DNA of 40,090 bases from positions 1 to 40,090 of the forward strand of contig NZ_JAIXTJ010000032.1 of NCBI RefSeq assembly GCF_027483985.1. The letters run 5' to 3'. A program made the translations under genes and the position numbers. The notes beneath the pieces are model-generated. The model worked only from the letters and a program-made list of their open reading frames with translations, was not told where the DNA came from and made no database searches. Positions 23,309 through 31,733 of this stretch are shown one piece after another. The DNA comes from Flavobacterium sp. Lineage in GTDB: Bacteria; Bacteroidota; Bacteroidia; Flavobacteriales; Flavobacteriaceae. The stretch's first letter is position 1. The number at the start of each line of letters is the position of its first letter.

Positions 23309-24370
23309 CTACAAATTATTAGCCAAACCTGTTATTCTCTTTATATCTTGTTCTTTAGATTTTGGATAAATCATTAAAACGCCCTCTTTATCAACAATGA
23401 TGTAATCGTGCAACCCATCAACAACAATAATTTTGTTAGCATCAGAACGAATAATATTATTCGAAGCATTTTCTAAAATAACTTTGGCGTTTATTACACC
23501 ATTATTATTTTCATCTTTGTCAATTTTTTCATGCAGTTGACCCCAAGTTCCTAAATCATTCCAATCAAAAGTTGCCGGAAGAACATAAACATTACTTGCA
23601 TTTTCCATTACGGCATAATCAATTGAAATATTTTCCGCTAAAGCATAATTTTGAGTGATAAAATCTTTTTCAGAAGAAGTATTATAACAATCCATACCAT
23701 TCAAAAACAAAGCGTTCATTTGAGGTTGGAATTTTTCAAAAGCTGTAGTTATTGATTTAACACTCCAAATAAAAATACCTCCATTCCACAGAAAATTTCC
23801 TGCCTCTAGAAATGATTTTGCCGTTTCATAATTGGGTTTTTCTCTAAACTGATTTACTTTTTTTATTTGATTTTCATCCGATTGATCATATTCAATATAT
23901 CCAAAACCAGTATTCGGGAATGTTGGCTGAATACCTAGAGTTAGTAACGCATCTTCTTTTTGACAAAAATCAAAACATTGCTGTAAATTAGCTACAAAAG
24001 CCTCTTCATCTTCAATCCAATGATCACTTGGCGCGACTACCATTACTGCATCTGGATTTTCTTTTTTAATTTTTAATGAAGCATATAAAATACATGGAGC
24101 AGTATTTCGCATTGCTGGTTCAAGCAAAACTTGTTCTTGTTTTACCATTGGCAATTGCTCTAAAACCAAATCATTGTATAATTCATTAGTCAAAATAAGA
24201 ATATTTTCAGCTGGTATTAATTTAGACAATCTACCAAATGTTTTTTGAATTAAAGTGTCTCCTGAACCCAACATATCGTGAAATTGCTTAGGAAACTCTG
24301 TAGTAGAAACTGGCCAAAATCTCGAACCAACTCCACCAGCCATTAGTATAGCGTAATAATTTTTATTCAT
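23309..24370 (-). CDS. manC: Mannose-1-phosphate guanylyltransferase (GDP-mannose pyrophosphorylase)
   Basis: Makes GDP-mannose from mannose-1-phosphate and GTP for glycans. The 353-aa protein has the nucleotidyltransferase signature LMAGGVGSRFWPVSTTEFPK (about 9-28), VAPSDHWI (the metal-binding SD), FGYIEYD, and FLWNGGIFIWSV. It has the monofunctional length, without the phosphomannose isomerase domain of the ~480-aa form. It is the last gene of a tight operon: the start lies 2 bp after the stop of the small membrane protein gene, which itself follows SprT and Bro-N genes. Confidence 0.95.
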   Translation of the reverse strand: MNKNYYAILMAGGVGSRFWPVSTTEFPKQFHDMLGSGDTLIQKTFGRLSKLIPAENILILTNELYNDLVLEQLPMVKQEQVLLEPAMRNTAPCILYASLKIKKENPDAVMVVAPSDHWIEDEEAFVANLQQCFDFCQKEDALLTLGIQPTFPNTGFGYIEYDQSDENQIKKVNQFREKPNYETAKSFLEAGNFLWNGGIFIWSVKSITTAFEKFQPQMNALFLNGMDCYNTSSEKDFITQNYALAENISIDYAVMENASNVYVLPATFDWNDLGTWGQLHEKIDKDENNNGVINAKVILENASNNIIRSDANKIIVVDGLHDYIIVDKEGVLMIYPKSKEQDIKRITGLANNL

Positions 24371-24372
24371 AT

Positions 24373-24819
24373 TTATTTGGAAGCACTAAGCGTCTTCACT
24401 TTTTTAATTAGAGATACAAATATATTCATAATAAATAGGAGTTGAAGAATTAAAAACAGTAAAAAACTAACTACCAATGCAATATTTATATACAATAAAT
24501 TATCAAACAAAGGAAAATCATTTGGATTGTTAAATATCGAATAAGGAAAAACTAGCACTAAAATTGAAAACAAAGAACCAAAAATATGAATTTTTGAAAG
24601 CAATTTAAGAAGCATAATTTTTAATAAATCAAATGCGCCATAAAGTATAAAAAAGAATACTAGAAAAAAGGACAACAACCCATAAAATTGATTATAAGCC
24701 ATTACGTAATAGGTATCGCCTATATTAACATCAATACTCTCCTTTTTAGCAGTTAAAGCTAGTATGAATAAAACAATCGAACCAAAAAGTAGAAGATAGT
24801 AATTTTTAAATTTCATCAT
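24373..24819 (-). CDS. Small four-helix membrane protein with a cytochrome-oxidase-like DTYYV motif
   Basis: A 148-aa protein with four membrane segments (about 8-24, 42-66, 76-98 and 110-136). The stretch IDVNIGDTYYVMAYNQFY (about 29-46) recalls HDTYYVVAHFHYV of haem-copper oxidase subunit I, but the two histidine haem ligands are Tyr and Gln here, so it should not bind haem that way. It may be a diverged fragment-type relative or a chance likeness. It sits between sprT and manC with gaps of 1 and 2 bp. Function unknown. Confidence 0.72.
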   Translation of the reverse strand: MMKFKNYYLLLFGSIVLFILALTAKKESIDVNIGDTYYVMAYNQFYGLLSFFLVFFFILYGAFDLLKIMLLKLLSKIHIFGSLFSILVLVFPYSIFNNPNDFPLFDNLLYINIALVVSFLLFLILQLLFIMNIFVSLIKKVKTLSASK

Positions 24820-24820
24820 T

Positions 24821-25423
24821 TTATCCCGGAATTATTTCAACCTCAGCGTTGGCATTAAACAGAAAGACAGCTCCTGATTTCACTTCAATACATTCATAGC
24901 GTTTTACTCGAAGTCCTTTTTTCTGAAAAATTCTTCCGTTTTTAATTCTGAACAAACTACCGCTTGGCACTTCGTGAATATAATGAACATCTGGTTTTCT
25001 CTCATCAAATTGTTTCAAAGCAAAAGCTAATTTAGCATCGGTGTCGCTACTTGCTGTCGGATTTCTAAAATGGTTAGCAACTAAAGGCAACACAGAATTA
25101 GGAAAAATCTCCGGACGAATAAAAGGAATCATTAATTGCTGAAAAGTCATCTTCCACTCTACTCCGTGAGGCAAAATTTTTCGTCCGTATTTTTCAAAAG
25201 CTACTAAATGTGCTATTTCATGCACAAGAGTGATCAAAAATCGGTATTTATTCAAGTTGGCATTGACCGTGATTTCGTGTTTCCCTGAAAGTCCTCTGCG
25301 ATAGTCACCGTGGCGAGTTTGCCGTTCGTTAACAATTTTTAGATGCACCGAATTGGTCTTGATTAACTCAAAGCAAGATGAAACAGCGTGTTCAGGAAGA
25401 TATTTTGATAAGACTTCGCTCAT
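24821..25423 (-). CDS. SprT-like zinc metalloprotease domain protein
   Basis: A 200-aa protein with the zinc motif HEIAH at residues 68-72 and the third ligand His86 in LPHGVEWKMTF, the SprT/Spartan pattern. The eukaryotic relative Spartan cleaves DNA-protein crosslinks; bacterial SprT is poorly known. The C-terminal part (about 150-200) is beta-rich, with KKGLRVKRYECIEVKSG, and lacks the four-cysteine zinc ribbon of many SprT proteins. Its ATG directly follows the stop of the Bro-N gene, so the two are co-translated. Confidence 0.9.
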   Translation of the reverse strand: MSEVLSKYLPEHAVSSCFELIKTNSVHLKIVNERQTRHGDYRRGLSGKHEITVNANLNKYRFLITLVHEIAHLVAFEKYGRKILPHGVEWKMTFQQLMIPFIRPEIFPNSVLPLVANHFRNPTASSDTDAKLAFALKQFDERKPDVHYIHEVPSGSLFRIKNGRIFQKKGLRVKRYECIEVKSGAVFLFNANAEVEIIPG

Positions 25424-26260
25424 TTATTTATCAATATTCTTATTTGAGTCTAGTAATGATTTTGCATTAATCGAAGAAACAACTTTTTTTCCCGTTTTAG
25501 CTTCTAATTCTTTCATAGCAACTTTTGCAACGTTTCCGCCTTGTTTTGCTACTTTTTTATTTTCTTCAAAAGTTTCAGGATGCACTGCTTGAGAAATATC
25601 TTTTGTAGACGCTTCTGCTAACATATTTAATATCAATTCGGTATTAGTCATGTTATCACGAAGATTTTCTTTTTTTAATCCTTTTAGAATTTTATACTCT
25701 TTGGTGGTTTTTCCAGACCAAGATTTTGAAATAATATCCGTTAAAGTTGCAAACTGTTGTCCTTCTTTTAATCCTCTATTTTTCCACTCATCGGTAAGTT
25801 CTTTACGAATTTCAATACTTTTTAACCGTTGATTTATCCAGTTTTTGGAATATCCTAACTGTAAATATTGTTCTAAAGCTCGGTCAATAGTCAATTCTGG
25901 ATCTTGCAATTCGTCTAATCTTTCTGAAGCAACTTGAGCCAACCAAAGTTTAAAAGGTTCCGCTTTTGGTGAAGGAATAGACTGAATTAACCTGAAAAGT
26001 TGTTCTGTATCAGCGACATCTGTTTTGTAGAACTTACCATCCGAAGATTGCATTTTGAGTTGTCCGATATTTTCGGACAACTGACTTCCTTCTTTCTTTA
26101 ATTTAGATTTTAAATCACTCCAATACTTCCTAGACCTGTCGGTTTCTGTCAAAACTTCTATAACATCAATTATAGAAACAAACCATTTTTCTTGATCAAC
26201 ATCCCAAATGGTTCTTACTTTTTTGTCCTCAAATAACTGAATGGCGTTTACTTTTGTCAT
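25424..26260 (-). CDS. Bro-N domain protein (DinD / phage antirepressor-like)
   Basis: A 278-aa protein. The N-terminal Bro-N domain runs from about residue 5 to 110 (IQLFEDKKVRTIWDVDQEKW, FVSIIDVIEVLTETDRSRKYW, and YKTDVADTEQLFRLIQSIPS). A helical middle has WLAQVASERLDELQDPEL, and the Lys-rich C-terminal part is like E. coli DinD. Bro-N proteins bind DNA; DinD is DNA-damage induced and interferes with RecA. I start at the ATG at 26260; nine further open codons lie upstream but look non-coding. A lone -7-like element is at 26292-26299 (minus). Confidence 0.87.
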   Translation of the reverse strand: MTKVNAIQLFEDKKVRTIWDVDQEKWFVSIIDVIEVLTETDRSRKYWSDLKSKLKKEGSQLSENIGQLKMQSSDGKFYKTDVADTEQLFRLIQSIPSPKAEPFKLWLAQVASERLDELQDPELTIDRALEQYLQLGYSKNWINQRLKSIEIRKELTDEWKNRGLKEGQQFATLTDIISKSWSGKTTKEYKILKGLKKENLRDNMTNTELILNMLAEASTKDISQAVHPETFEENKKVAKQGGNVAKVAMKELEAKTGKKVVSSINAKSLLDSNKNIDK

Positions 26261-26308
26261 TTTTGTATAATTTAAATGCAGGTACAATTTACAAAAATAA
26301 TTTAATAT

Positions 26309-26986
26309 CTATGGCGTCGAAGAAGAAACCTGTAACACTTTGCCATTATAAAATCTATTCCCAGTTAAAGCAAAATTAAAAATATAATCGGCCATTTCTT
26401 TTGGCGAAATTGGTGCTTCATAACCCGGAAACGCTTCTTGTAACATTTCGGTATTAACAGCTCCAAGTGCTAAAACATTAAACGCAATTCCTTGATCTTT
26501 ATATTCTTCAGCCAATAATTCAGATAAAGTAATTACTGCGCCTTTACTCGAAGAATAAGCTGCCAATCCAGGAAATTTCATACTTCCTTGAATTCCACCC
26601 ATTGAACTTACAGACACTACGTGACTTCCTTTTTGCATGTAAGGTAAACACGTTCTTGTTAAATTAGCTACGCCAAAAACATTAACTTTATATACTGCTT
26701 CAAAATCAGATTGTGTTAACTGCGAAAATGGTTTATTGATTAAACTTCCTGCATTATTTATCAAAATATCGACTTGCTTCCAAGAGGAAGAAATGAATTT
26801 ATCGATTTCTTGCATATCGGCTTCAATTGAAATATCGACTGACAAGCAGGTAACGTTTGCATGAGCTATTAATTCTTGTGGTGTTTTTCTAGAAATTGCC
26901 AAAACTTGGTGTCCTTCATTAGCAAATTGCAAAGCTAACTCATATCCTATCCCGCGTGAAGTTCCTGTAATAATTATATTTTTCAT
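26309..26986 (-). CDS. Short-chain dehydrogenase/reductase (SDR)
   Basis: A 225-aa classical SDR. The cofactor loop TGTSRGIGYELA is at about residues 7-18, NNAGSL near residue 77, a catalytic serine in VSVSSMGG near 127, and YSSSKGAV with Tyr and Lys at about 142-149. This is the NAD(P)-binding and Ser-Tyr-Lys set of the family. The substrate cannot be told. It lies 48 bp upstream of the Bro-N gene and 32 bp downstream of the LysE-type gene, all on the minus strand, so partial co-transcription is possible. Confidence 0.92.
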   Translation of the reverse strand: MKNIIITGTSRGIGYELALQFANEGHQVLAISRKTPQELIAHANVTCLSVDISIEADMQEIDKFISSSWKQVDILINNAGSLINKPFSQLTQSDFEAVYKVNVFGVANLTRTCLPYMQKGSHVVSVSSMGGIQGSMKFPGLAAYSSSKGAVITLSELLAEEYKDQGIAFNVLALGAVNTEMLQEAFPGYEAPISPKEMADYIFNFALTGNRFYNGKVLQVSSSTP

Positions 26987-27018
26987 CTTTATTTTTACTT
27001 GATTGTAAAGATAAAAAC

Positions 27019-27657
27019 TTATTTGGAATACTTTTTATAAAACTTGAAAGCTTGTAAAAATCCCAAACCAATAAACACCAACGGAATAATCGCTTTCATT
27101 AAATAATTTGCTAAAAAATCGGTTTGGTTGGTAACATAATCTAACGATAAGATTAAGACTAACATTCCGCTGAACGTGCCTAAAACAGTTCCGAAAACAT
27201 AAAAATATTTTCGATTTTTAGAAACTTCAATATAATTAGCATTAAGTAAGTATAAATTCCAGCTGGTCCAAAATGGGATTTGAATAAAATTTAAACAACT
27301 CAAAATCAAACCAACAGCAAAAGAAGAATAGCCCACATATTTTTCTAGAACCGATGTAGAAGAGGCTTCTTTATTGGCACTTGAATAAAAGATAAAAGCC
27401 AACAAAAACATAAATACAATAGAAAAAGCTTCAATAAACTTTATGATTTTTTTATTTTCATTCAATTGCTTTGCAAATAGTAATGTAAAGTAAATCACTA
27501 AAAACTCAATAGAAATAACACCAAATAAATACAAAATCGTTTCGTTCAATCCGAATTTCTTAAAAACATCATAACCAACAATATTCAAGTAACCAAGCGG
27601 AATTGAGCCAATAAAACTGACTAAAAATCCGACGAATATGTTTTTTACTTTAATCAC
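27019..27657 (-). CDS. LysE family translocator
   Basis: A 212-aa inner-membrane protein with six membrane segments. The N-terminal NIFVGFLVSFIGSIPLGYLN keeps the family's G-x-x-x-x-x-P-G pattern, and the second half has WTSWNLYLLNAN and GTVLGTFSGMLVLIL. LysE-type proteins export amino acids or related small molecules. The long loop with SSANKEASSTS (about 92-102) is specific to this copy. The substrate is unknown, and the neighbours do not suggest one. Confidence 0.82.
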   Translation of the reverse strand: MIKVKNIFVGFLVSFIGSIPLGYLNIVGYDVFKKFGLNETILYLFGVISIEFLVIYFTLLFAKQLNENKKIIKFIEAFSIVFMFLLAFIFYSSANKEASSTSVLEKYVGYSSFAVGLILSCLNFIQIPFWTSWNLYLLNANYIEVSKNRKYFYVFGTVLGTFSGMLVLILSLDYVTNQTDFLANYLMKAIIPLVFIGLGFLQAFKFYKKYSK

Positions 27658-27693
27658 AAATGGTTTATACTATTTTCAAAAATTAGAAACAAG

Positions 27694-28728
27694 TTAAAAA
27701 TTTACAATCTTATTGCTTTGTTCTAAATGTAATTTATACTGATGCATTCCTTCTTTGTGACTTAAGTAAGGAAAACCTCGTTTGTGATTTTGAACGCTAA
27801 TTTTATACATATAAGTAATATGACGCGCTAATTCTTTCCAAGCAAAAAAGATAGAATGTTTTGGATCATAAATATGAGTTGGTTCACTCGCAGCACCATT
27901 TATTTCAACAATCGAATAATTAATTCCGGCTTCTAAATCACTCCAAGAATCATACATAACATCTAATCGACCAAAATAAAATTCGTGAATTTCTTGACAC
28001 ATTTCATCAATTGACTGATGCAATTTATCGGTTATCAAATGGCTTACATCAATAAACTTCGCGCCACGAGCGTGATTTCCGTAGGGAACTAAATTTAGTT
28101 TCTTGCCATTTTCTAAAACCTCATCAAATCGATTTCCAAAATCTTTTCTAATGTTTTCAAGTTGCAATTCAAATCTTGGATTAGCGCGAATTAATTGTTC
28201 GATAGTTTGGGTTCCGTTTCCTTCAATAATGACATATTCTTTACCGACTATTCCTGTAACTTTTCCTTTCTTTTCATTAGGAAATCGCACATAAAAAATC
28301 CCAACTTCATTGGAATAAGGAATTAAATCTTGAATTAAATAATCAAAATTGGCGCTTTGATTATAGGTTTTTAACTCCTCCAGATTATGAATTTTTTTTA
28401 CCGCTGAACCACGCAAACCAATATCAGGTTTTGCGATAAATGGAAACTGTATTTGCGTAGCTGAAAGAATAGTTGTTACTTTTTCAAAATCGTTGTTCTC
28501 TTTTATTAATTCCGTTTTTGGATAATATTTTTGAGGAATAATATCATAAATTTCTTTTTTGCTTTCGGCCATAAAGCCGCCATTCTTCATTGTTGGATTA
28601 CAAGAATTAAAAAAGAAAATTGTTCTTGCTTTTAGTGCATAAAAAGCCCATAAAAAATAAATAGGAATATAGACTATCTGAAAAGGCCAATATTCCCAAT
28701 GTATAAGTTTGTGAAAAAATAGTTTCAA
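27694..28728 (-). CDS. ATP-grasp family protein (D-Ala-D-Ala ligase-like)
   Basis: A 344-aa protein. A hydrophobic N-terminal segment (about 14-33) precedes the ATP-grasp core: FPFIAKPDIGLRGSAVKKI (about 96-114), YLIQDLIPYSNEVGIFYVR, the lid with GNHARGAKFIDVSH, and the metal-binding FGRLDVMYDSW...YSIVEINGAASEP near 255-285. ATP-grasp enzymes join a carboxylate to an amine or thiol. Databases often call relatives D-alanine-D-alanine ligase, but the membrane-like N-terminus does not fit that enzyme. It starts 1 bp after the NRDE gene stop. Confidence 0.82.
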   Translation of the reverse strand: MKLFFHKLIHWEYWPFQIVYIPIYFLWAFYALKARTIFFFNSCNPTMKNGGFMAESKKEIYDIIPQKYYPKTELIKENNDFEKVTTILSATQIQFPFIAKPDIGLRGSAVKKIHNLEELKTYNQSANFDYLIQDLIPYSNEVGIFYVRFPNEKKGKVTGIVGKEYVIIEGNGTQTIEQLIRANPRFELQLENIRKDFGNRFDEVLENGKKLNLVPYGNHARGAKFIDVSHLITDKLHQSIDEMCQEIHEFYFGRLDVMYDSWSDLEAGINYSIVEINGAASEPTHIYDPKHSIFFAWKELARHITYMYKISVQNHKRGFPYLSHKEGMHQYKLHLEQSNKIVNF

Positions 28729-28729
28729 A

Positions 28730-29437
28730 TTATTTTGAAGTAATTATGTTTGTTGATTGATTTTGATTTTGCAAATCAAGGTACGAAAGTACAACTTTAT
28801 TTTGTTCAATTACAGATTGGGTTATACTCAAAGTTTTCATTTCATCATTTCTGTTAATGATCAATCCGTTTTCGGAATCATCCGGATTTGCATGTTGATG
28901 AAAATGAAATAATTTATCGGCAGTAATTTCATTAGAAGACATAAATTTCGAAAATAAATTTTGTCTTTCTTCTCTTATATTTTTTGGATACAAGGTTGCT
29001 GAAGACCACAAATGATATTGCTTTTTATCTAATTCTAAAGTAGATTTTTCTACTTCATTCCAGCGCAATTGGTACAGTTTTTCATCTTGATACAACACAA
29101 TGGTAAAAGGCTCAATTTGATCTAAATCAATTGTGTTCCATTCCTCAATAGGCGAGTTTGACGTAATTAAATCTAACACAATCAAACCGCGACTTTTTCT
29201 GTAAAAAGGTTTTAGTTGGTGTTTTTCGTCAGCACCATTTAGTAAAACTATTGTTGTCGTGTTATCTGCAACAGCATACCACGTTCCGCCAGCTTTTGGA
29301 TCTTTTGGAAAAAAAATTTCTTTGTTATTTACCAGATATTTTTGAGGTTCAATAGCACTCGGACGCGCTACTTTTTCATCACGATTATGTGTTAAAATTG
29401 CTTTTCCGTTAGAAAAAACAAAACTTACTGTGCACAT
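28730..29437 (-). CDS. NRDE (TANGO2-like) family protein
   Basis: The 235-aa protein begins MCTVSFVF and carries HNRDEKVARPS at about residues 17-27, the NRDE motif, then FPKDPKAGGTWYAV (about 43-56). The exposed Cys2 after the initiator Met fits the Ntn-hydrolase-like fold of the family. Human TANGO2 has been linked to haem and lipid handling; the bacterial role is not established. It overlaps the preceding DinB gene by 13 nt and is followed 1 bp later by the ATP-grasp gene, forming a three-gene operon. Confidence 0.92.
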   Translation of the reverse strand: MCTVSFVFSNGKAILTHNRDEKVARPSAIEPQKYLVNNKEIFFPKDPKAGGTWYAVADNTTTIVLLNGADEKHQLKPFYRKSRGLIVLDLITSNSPIEEWNTIDLDQIEPFTIVLYQDEKLYQLRWNEVEKSTLELDKKQYHLWSSATLYPKNIREERQNLFSKFMSSNEITADKLFHFHQHANPDDSENGLIINRNDEMKTLSITQSVIEQNKVVLSYLDLQNQNQSTNIITSK

Positions 29438-29913
29438 TGTTTGCGGTATTCAATTGTAGAACGTGCAACTCCAAAATTAGCATCAATAGTGATAGCATCG
29501 TTTTGCAAAACAGCCACTTTTATTAGAGCTTGATGATGAATGCAATGTTCTAAATTATATAGCAATTCTCTGTTGTAATTACTTTCAATTTCAATAGTTT
29601 CACCATCAATAATTTGATGCAAAATAATATTTTTATTGGGTTTATCTAGTGTATCAATAATGCCTTGAATTGCTGTTTTAGCAGTTTGCGTGCAGGTTTG
29701 AATTGCATAATCGCGTTTTCTACTGTCATAATTCACAATACCACTTTCATATTGATTTTCTAAACATTGAAAAAGTTCAATGATATGTCGAGTATGTTCC
29801 CCAATAGTTGCATTACTTAGATCTTGACATTGACAAGTATAATCTTCATTTGTTAATTGTGATAACAAATCGTCTAACTCGTTTAAAGTATTTTTTACAG
29901 AAGGAATTAACAT
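29425..29913 (-). CDS. DinB family protein
   Basis: A 162-aa four-helix protein of the DinB/YfiT type. The metal-ligand histidines are placed as usual: GEHTRHIIELFQCL (first helix pair, about 43-56) and LYNLEHCIHHQALIKVA near 129-145. The family includes thiol-dependent transferases and putative hydrolases, and the reaction here is unknown. This is not the DNA polymerase also called DinB. It is the first gene of the DinB / NRDE / ATP-grasp operon; the NRDE start lies within its last codons. Confidence 0.9.
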   Translation of the reverse strand: MLIPSVKNTLNELDDLLSQLTNEDYTCQCQDLSNATIGEHTRHIIELFQCLENQYESGIVNYDSRKRDYAIQTCTQTAKTAIQGIIDTLDKPNKNIILHQIIDGETIEIESNYNRELLYNLEHCIHHQALIKVAVLQNDAITIDANFGVARSTIEYRKQCAQ

Positions 29914-29954
29914 AGGTACTGAATCTTTTTAATATTTACGAGATAAGATATCTA

Positions 29955-30350
29955 TTAGATTTGTTTAATCCTTAGCAAATCTAGAAATTTATGTTTTTGA
30001 TTATAAATTAATATCAAGCAACAAAGAAACGTAATTATTGCCAAAATAAAAAGTGTACCACCATCGTTTTTTATTTCAATCCCTAAAATTAACAAATGCG
30101 ACAATATTGCGCCAAGCATCGTGCCCGCACCAAGTATTGCTCCTAGTAAAGACTTACTTGGAATCATTATTAAAACAGATGCTATTAATTCAACTATTCC
30201 CGATCCAATTCTACCAAAAGGTTCTATCCCTAATTTGGAAAATATGTAAACACTTTCCGCAGCACCAGAAAATTTGAAAAATAATGTCTGCAAAAGAATT
30301 ACTATTGCAATACTTTTTACTATCCAGATAAGAATGGGTTTTTGCATCAT
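29955..30350 (-). CDS. DoxX-like membrane protein
   Basis: A 131-aa protein with four membrane segments (about 8-24, 46-64, 68-90 and 97-116) and the DoxX-type pattern LLQTLFFKFSGAAES near the end of helix 1 and GSGIVELIASVLIMIP in helix 2. DoxX-family proteins occur in redox or thiosulfate-linked and oxidative-stress settings, but most are uncharacterised. It is the last gene of the DM13 / barrel / YHS / DoxX operon, 10 bp after the YHS gene. Confidence 0.83.
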   Translation of the reverse strand: MMQKPILIWIVKSIAIVILLQTLFFKFSGAAESVYIFSKLGIEPFGRIGSGIVELIASVLIMIPSKSLLGAILGAGTMLGAILSHLLILGIEIKNDGGTLFILAIITFLCCLILIYNQKHKFLDLLRIKQI

Positions 30351-30360
30351 ATATTATTAT

Positions 30361-30819
30361 TTAATTACTGTTTTTCTTCCAATTACTATCTGCTTTTCTC
30401 TTTAGATTAGTTTCGTCTTTATTCCAACTTTTTAATGTGTTATTAAAGAAAGCATTATAAAACAAATACAACTTACCCTCTATAATTTTGAATGTTTCAG
30501 GGTTAATTTCAACTTTTTCGCCATAATCACCCATAGCAAAAGCGCACCAACCACCATATTGTGGTTCATAACTTGATGGATTTTTCAAGAATAAATCTTT
30601 GTGTGCTTGTGTAGAAAAATAATAAATTACTCCTTCATAAGTTGTTGCTAAAGCAGCTTTACCTTTAACCGCCTTTTTTAAAGTAAAATAAGCAATTGGA
30701 TCATATCCTTGGATAGCAACCTTATTTTCTAAATTAAATTCTTTTAATCGTTTTGCAGTTGTTTGCGAAAAAGTTGTTAATGACAATAGCATTACAACCA
30801 ATAAGATTATTTTTTTCAT
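30361..30819 (-). CDS. Exported YHS-domain protein
   Basis: A 152-aa protein with a cleavable signal peptide (residues 1 to about 19, before QTTAKR) and a YHS-like domain at about 33-95: VAIQGYDPIAYFTLKKAVKG, IYYFSTQAHKDLFLKNPSSY, GGWCAFAMGDYG. The domain is found in metal (often copper) binding or trafficking proteins; Cys92 is the single cysteine that could bind metal. It probably acts in the periplasm. It lies between the beta-barrel and DoxX genes with gaps of about 10 bp. Confidence 0.9.
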   Translation of the reverse strand: MKKIILLVVMLLSLTTFSQTTAKRLKEFNLENKVAIQGYDPIAYFTLKKAVKGKAALATTYEGVIYYFSTQAHKDLFLKNPSSYEPQYGGWCAFAMGDYGEKVEINPETFKIIEGKLYLFYNAFFNNTLKSWNKDETNLKRKADSNWKKNSN

Positions 30820-30830
30820 AAGATAATTAT

Positions 30831-31730
30831 TTAAAATGAGAATTTATAAGACATTCCAACAACCAAAGCTCTTGTTAATCCGTCAGGACGACTATCTCTG
30901 ACTGCAAATGGTGTTGCTATGGAAAGTTCAACACTGTTTTTTTTATCCAGATTATAAATTGACAGCAAGTTTCCGTTAACGGTCAATCCGTTAGAGCCAA
31001 CAATGGTCTGTCTTTGTGCAAAAATAGTTTCATAACTGTCTTCACCTAAATGATAAATGAATAATAAATTAGGTTTAAAAACAAATTTTTGGTTTTTAGT
31101 TTTTAACGAATAAGTTGCTCTAAACAAAGCATCTGATTTTCTTTGAAACAAATTGGTTGACGGAAAATCGGTAGTTCCAGAAAACTCACTAAAATAAGAA
31201 TTCTTGTTGTTGTTAAAAACTGGAATTTGAATAACCGCATTGAAATCCCATTTTTTGTATTTTAAATTAGTTCCAAGAAACAAATCGAACGTTCCTAAAC
31301 TGGCTTGATAATCTAACGGTAAAGAAAAACCATTAATTTTGAGATTAGCACTAGTAAATGGAATCTTCCAACCCGCAACAACACTCCATTGTTTACTATC
31401 TTTTTCATTAAATATATAATTTCCGATTACAAAAGCATCGCCAAAACTAGCTCTTGTTCCAAAACTTCCATTAGCTGATGAAAAAGTAATACGTGTAGTT
31501 AACGAAAATTTATCCGATAGTTTTCTTGTATAAGCAATGAAAGGAGAAATATAAGTCACATCAGCTTCACCTACTCCAAAAACTGTGGCTACTTCTATTG
31601 TATTATTAAACGATGATTCTGATGACTCAAATGTTTTTCCAACAGAACAAATTCCGGCGTCGCTACAACCTTGCGCAAATAAAGTTAAATTTGTTGCAAC
31701 CAAGCAAATTATTAAAATCAATTTTTTCAT
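30831..31730 (-). CDS. Outer-membrane beta-barrel protein with N-terminal cysteine motif
   Basis: A 299-aa exported protein. The signal peptide runs to about residue 19 (LFA), and the mature chain starts with QGCSDAGICSVG, a C-x5-C motif. The rest alternates polar and hydrophobic residues in many short strands and ends in MSYKFSF, a C-terminal Phe typical of outer-membrane barrels. The two cysteines could bind metal or form a disulfide at the periplasmic end. I do not recognise a named family. It lies 3 bp after the DM13 lipoprotein gene. Confidence 0.8.
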   Translation of the reverse strand: MKKLILIICLVATNLTLFAQGCSDAGICSVGKTFESSESSFNNTIEVATVFGVGEADVTYISPFIAYTRKLSDKFSLTTRITFSSANGSFGTRASFGDAFVIGNYIFNEKDSKQWSVVAGWKIPFTSANLKINGFSLPLDYQASLGTFDLFLGTNLKYKKWDFNAVIQIPVFNNNKNSYFSEFSGTTDFPSTNLFQRKSDALFRATYSLKTKNQKFVFKPNLLFIYHLGEDSYETIFAQRQTIVGSNGLTVNGNLLSIYNLDKKNSVELSIATPFAVRDSRPDGLTRALVVGMSYKFSF

Positions 31731-31733
31731 AAC

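Noticed and set aside
24373..24819. Functional cytochrome oxidase subunit
   Set aside because: Only four membrane helices and no histidine haem ligands in the matching motif.
29425..29913. DNA polymerase IV (the other DinB)
   Set aside because: The protein is a 162-aa four-helix DinB/YfiT-type metal protein, not a polymerase.
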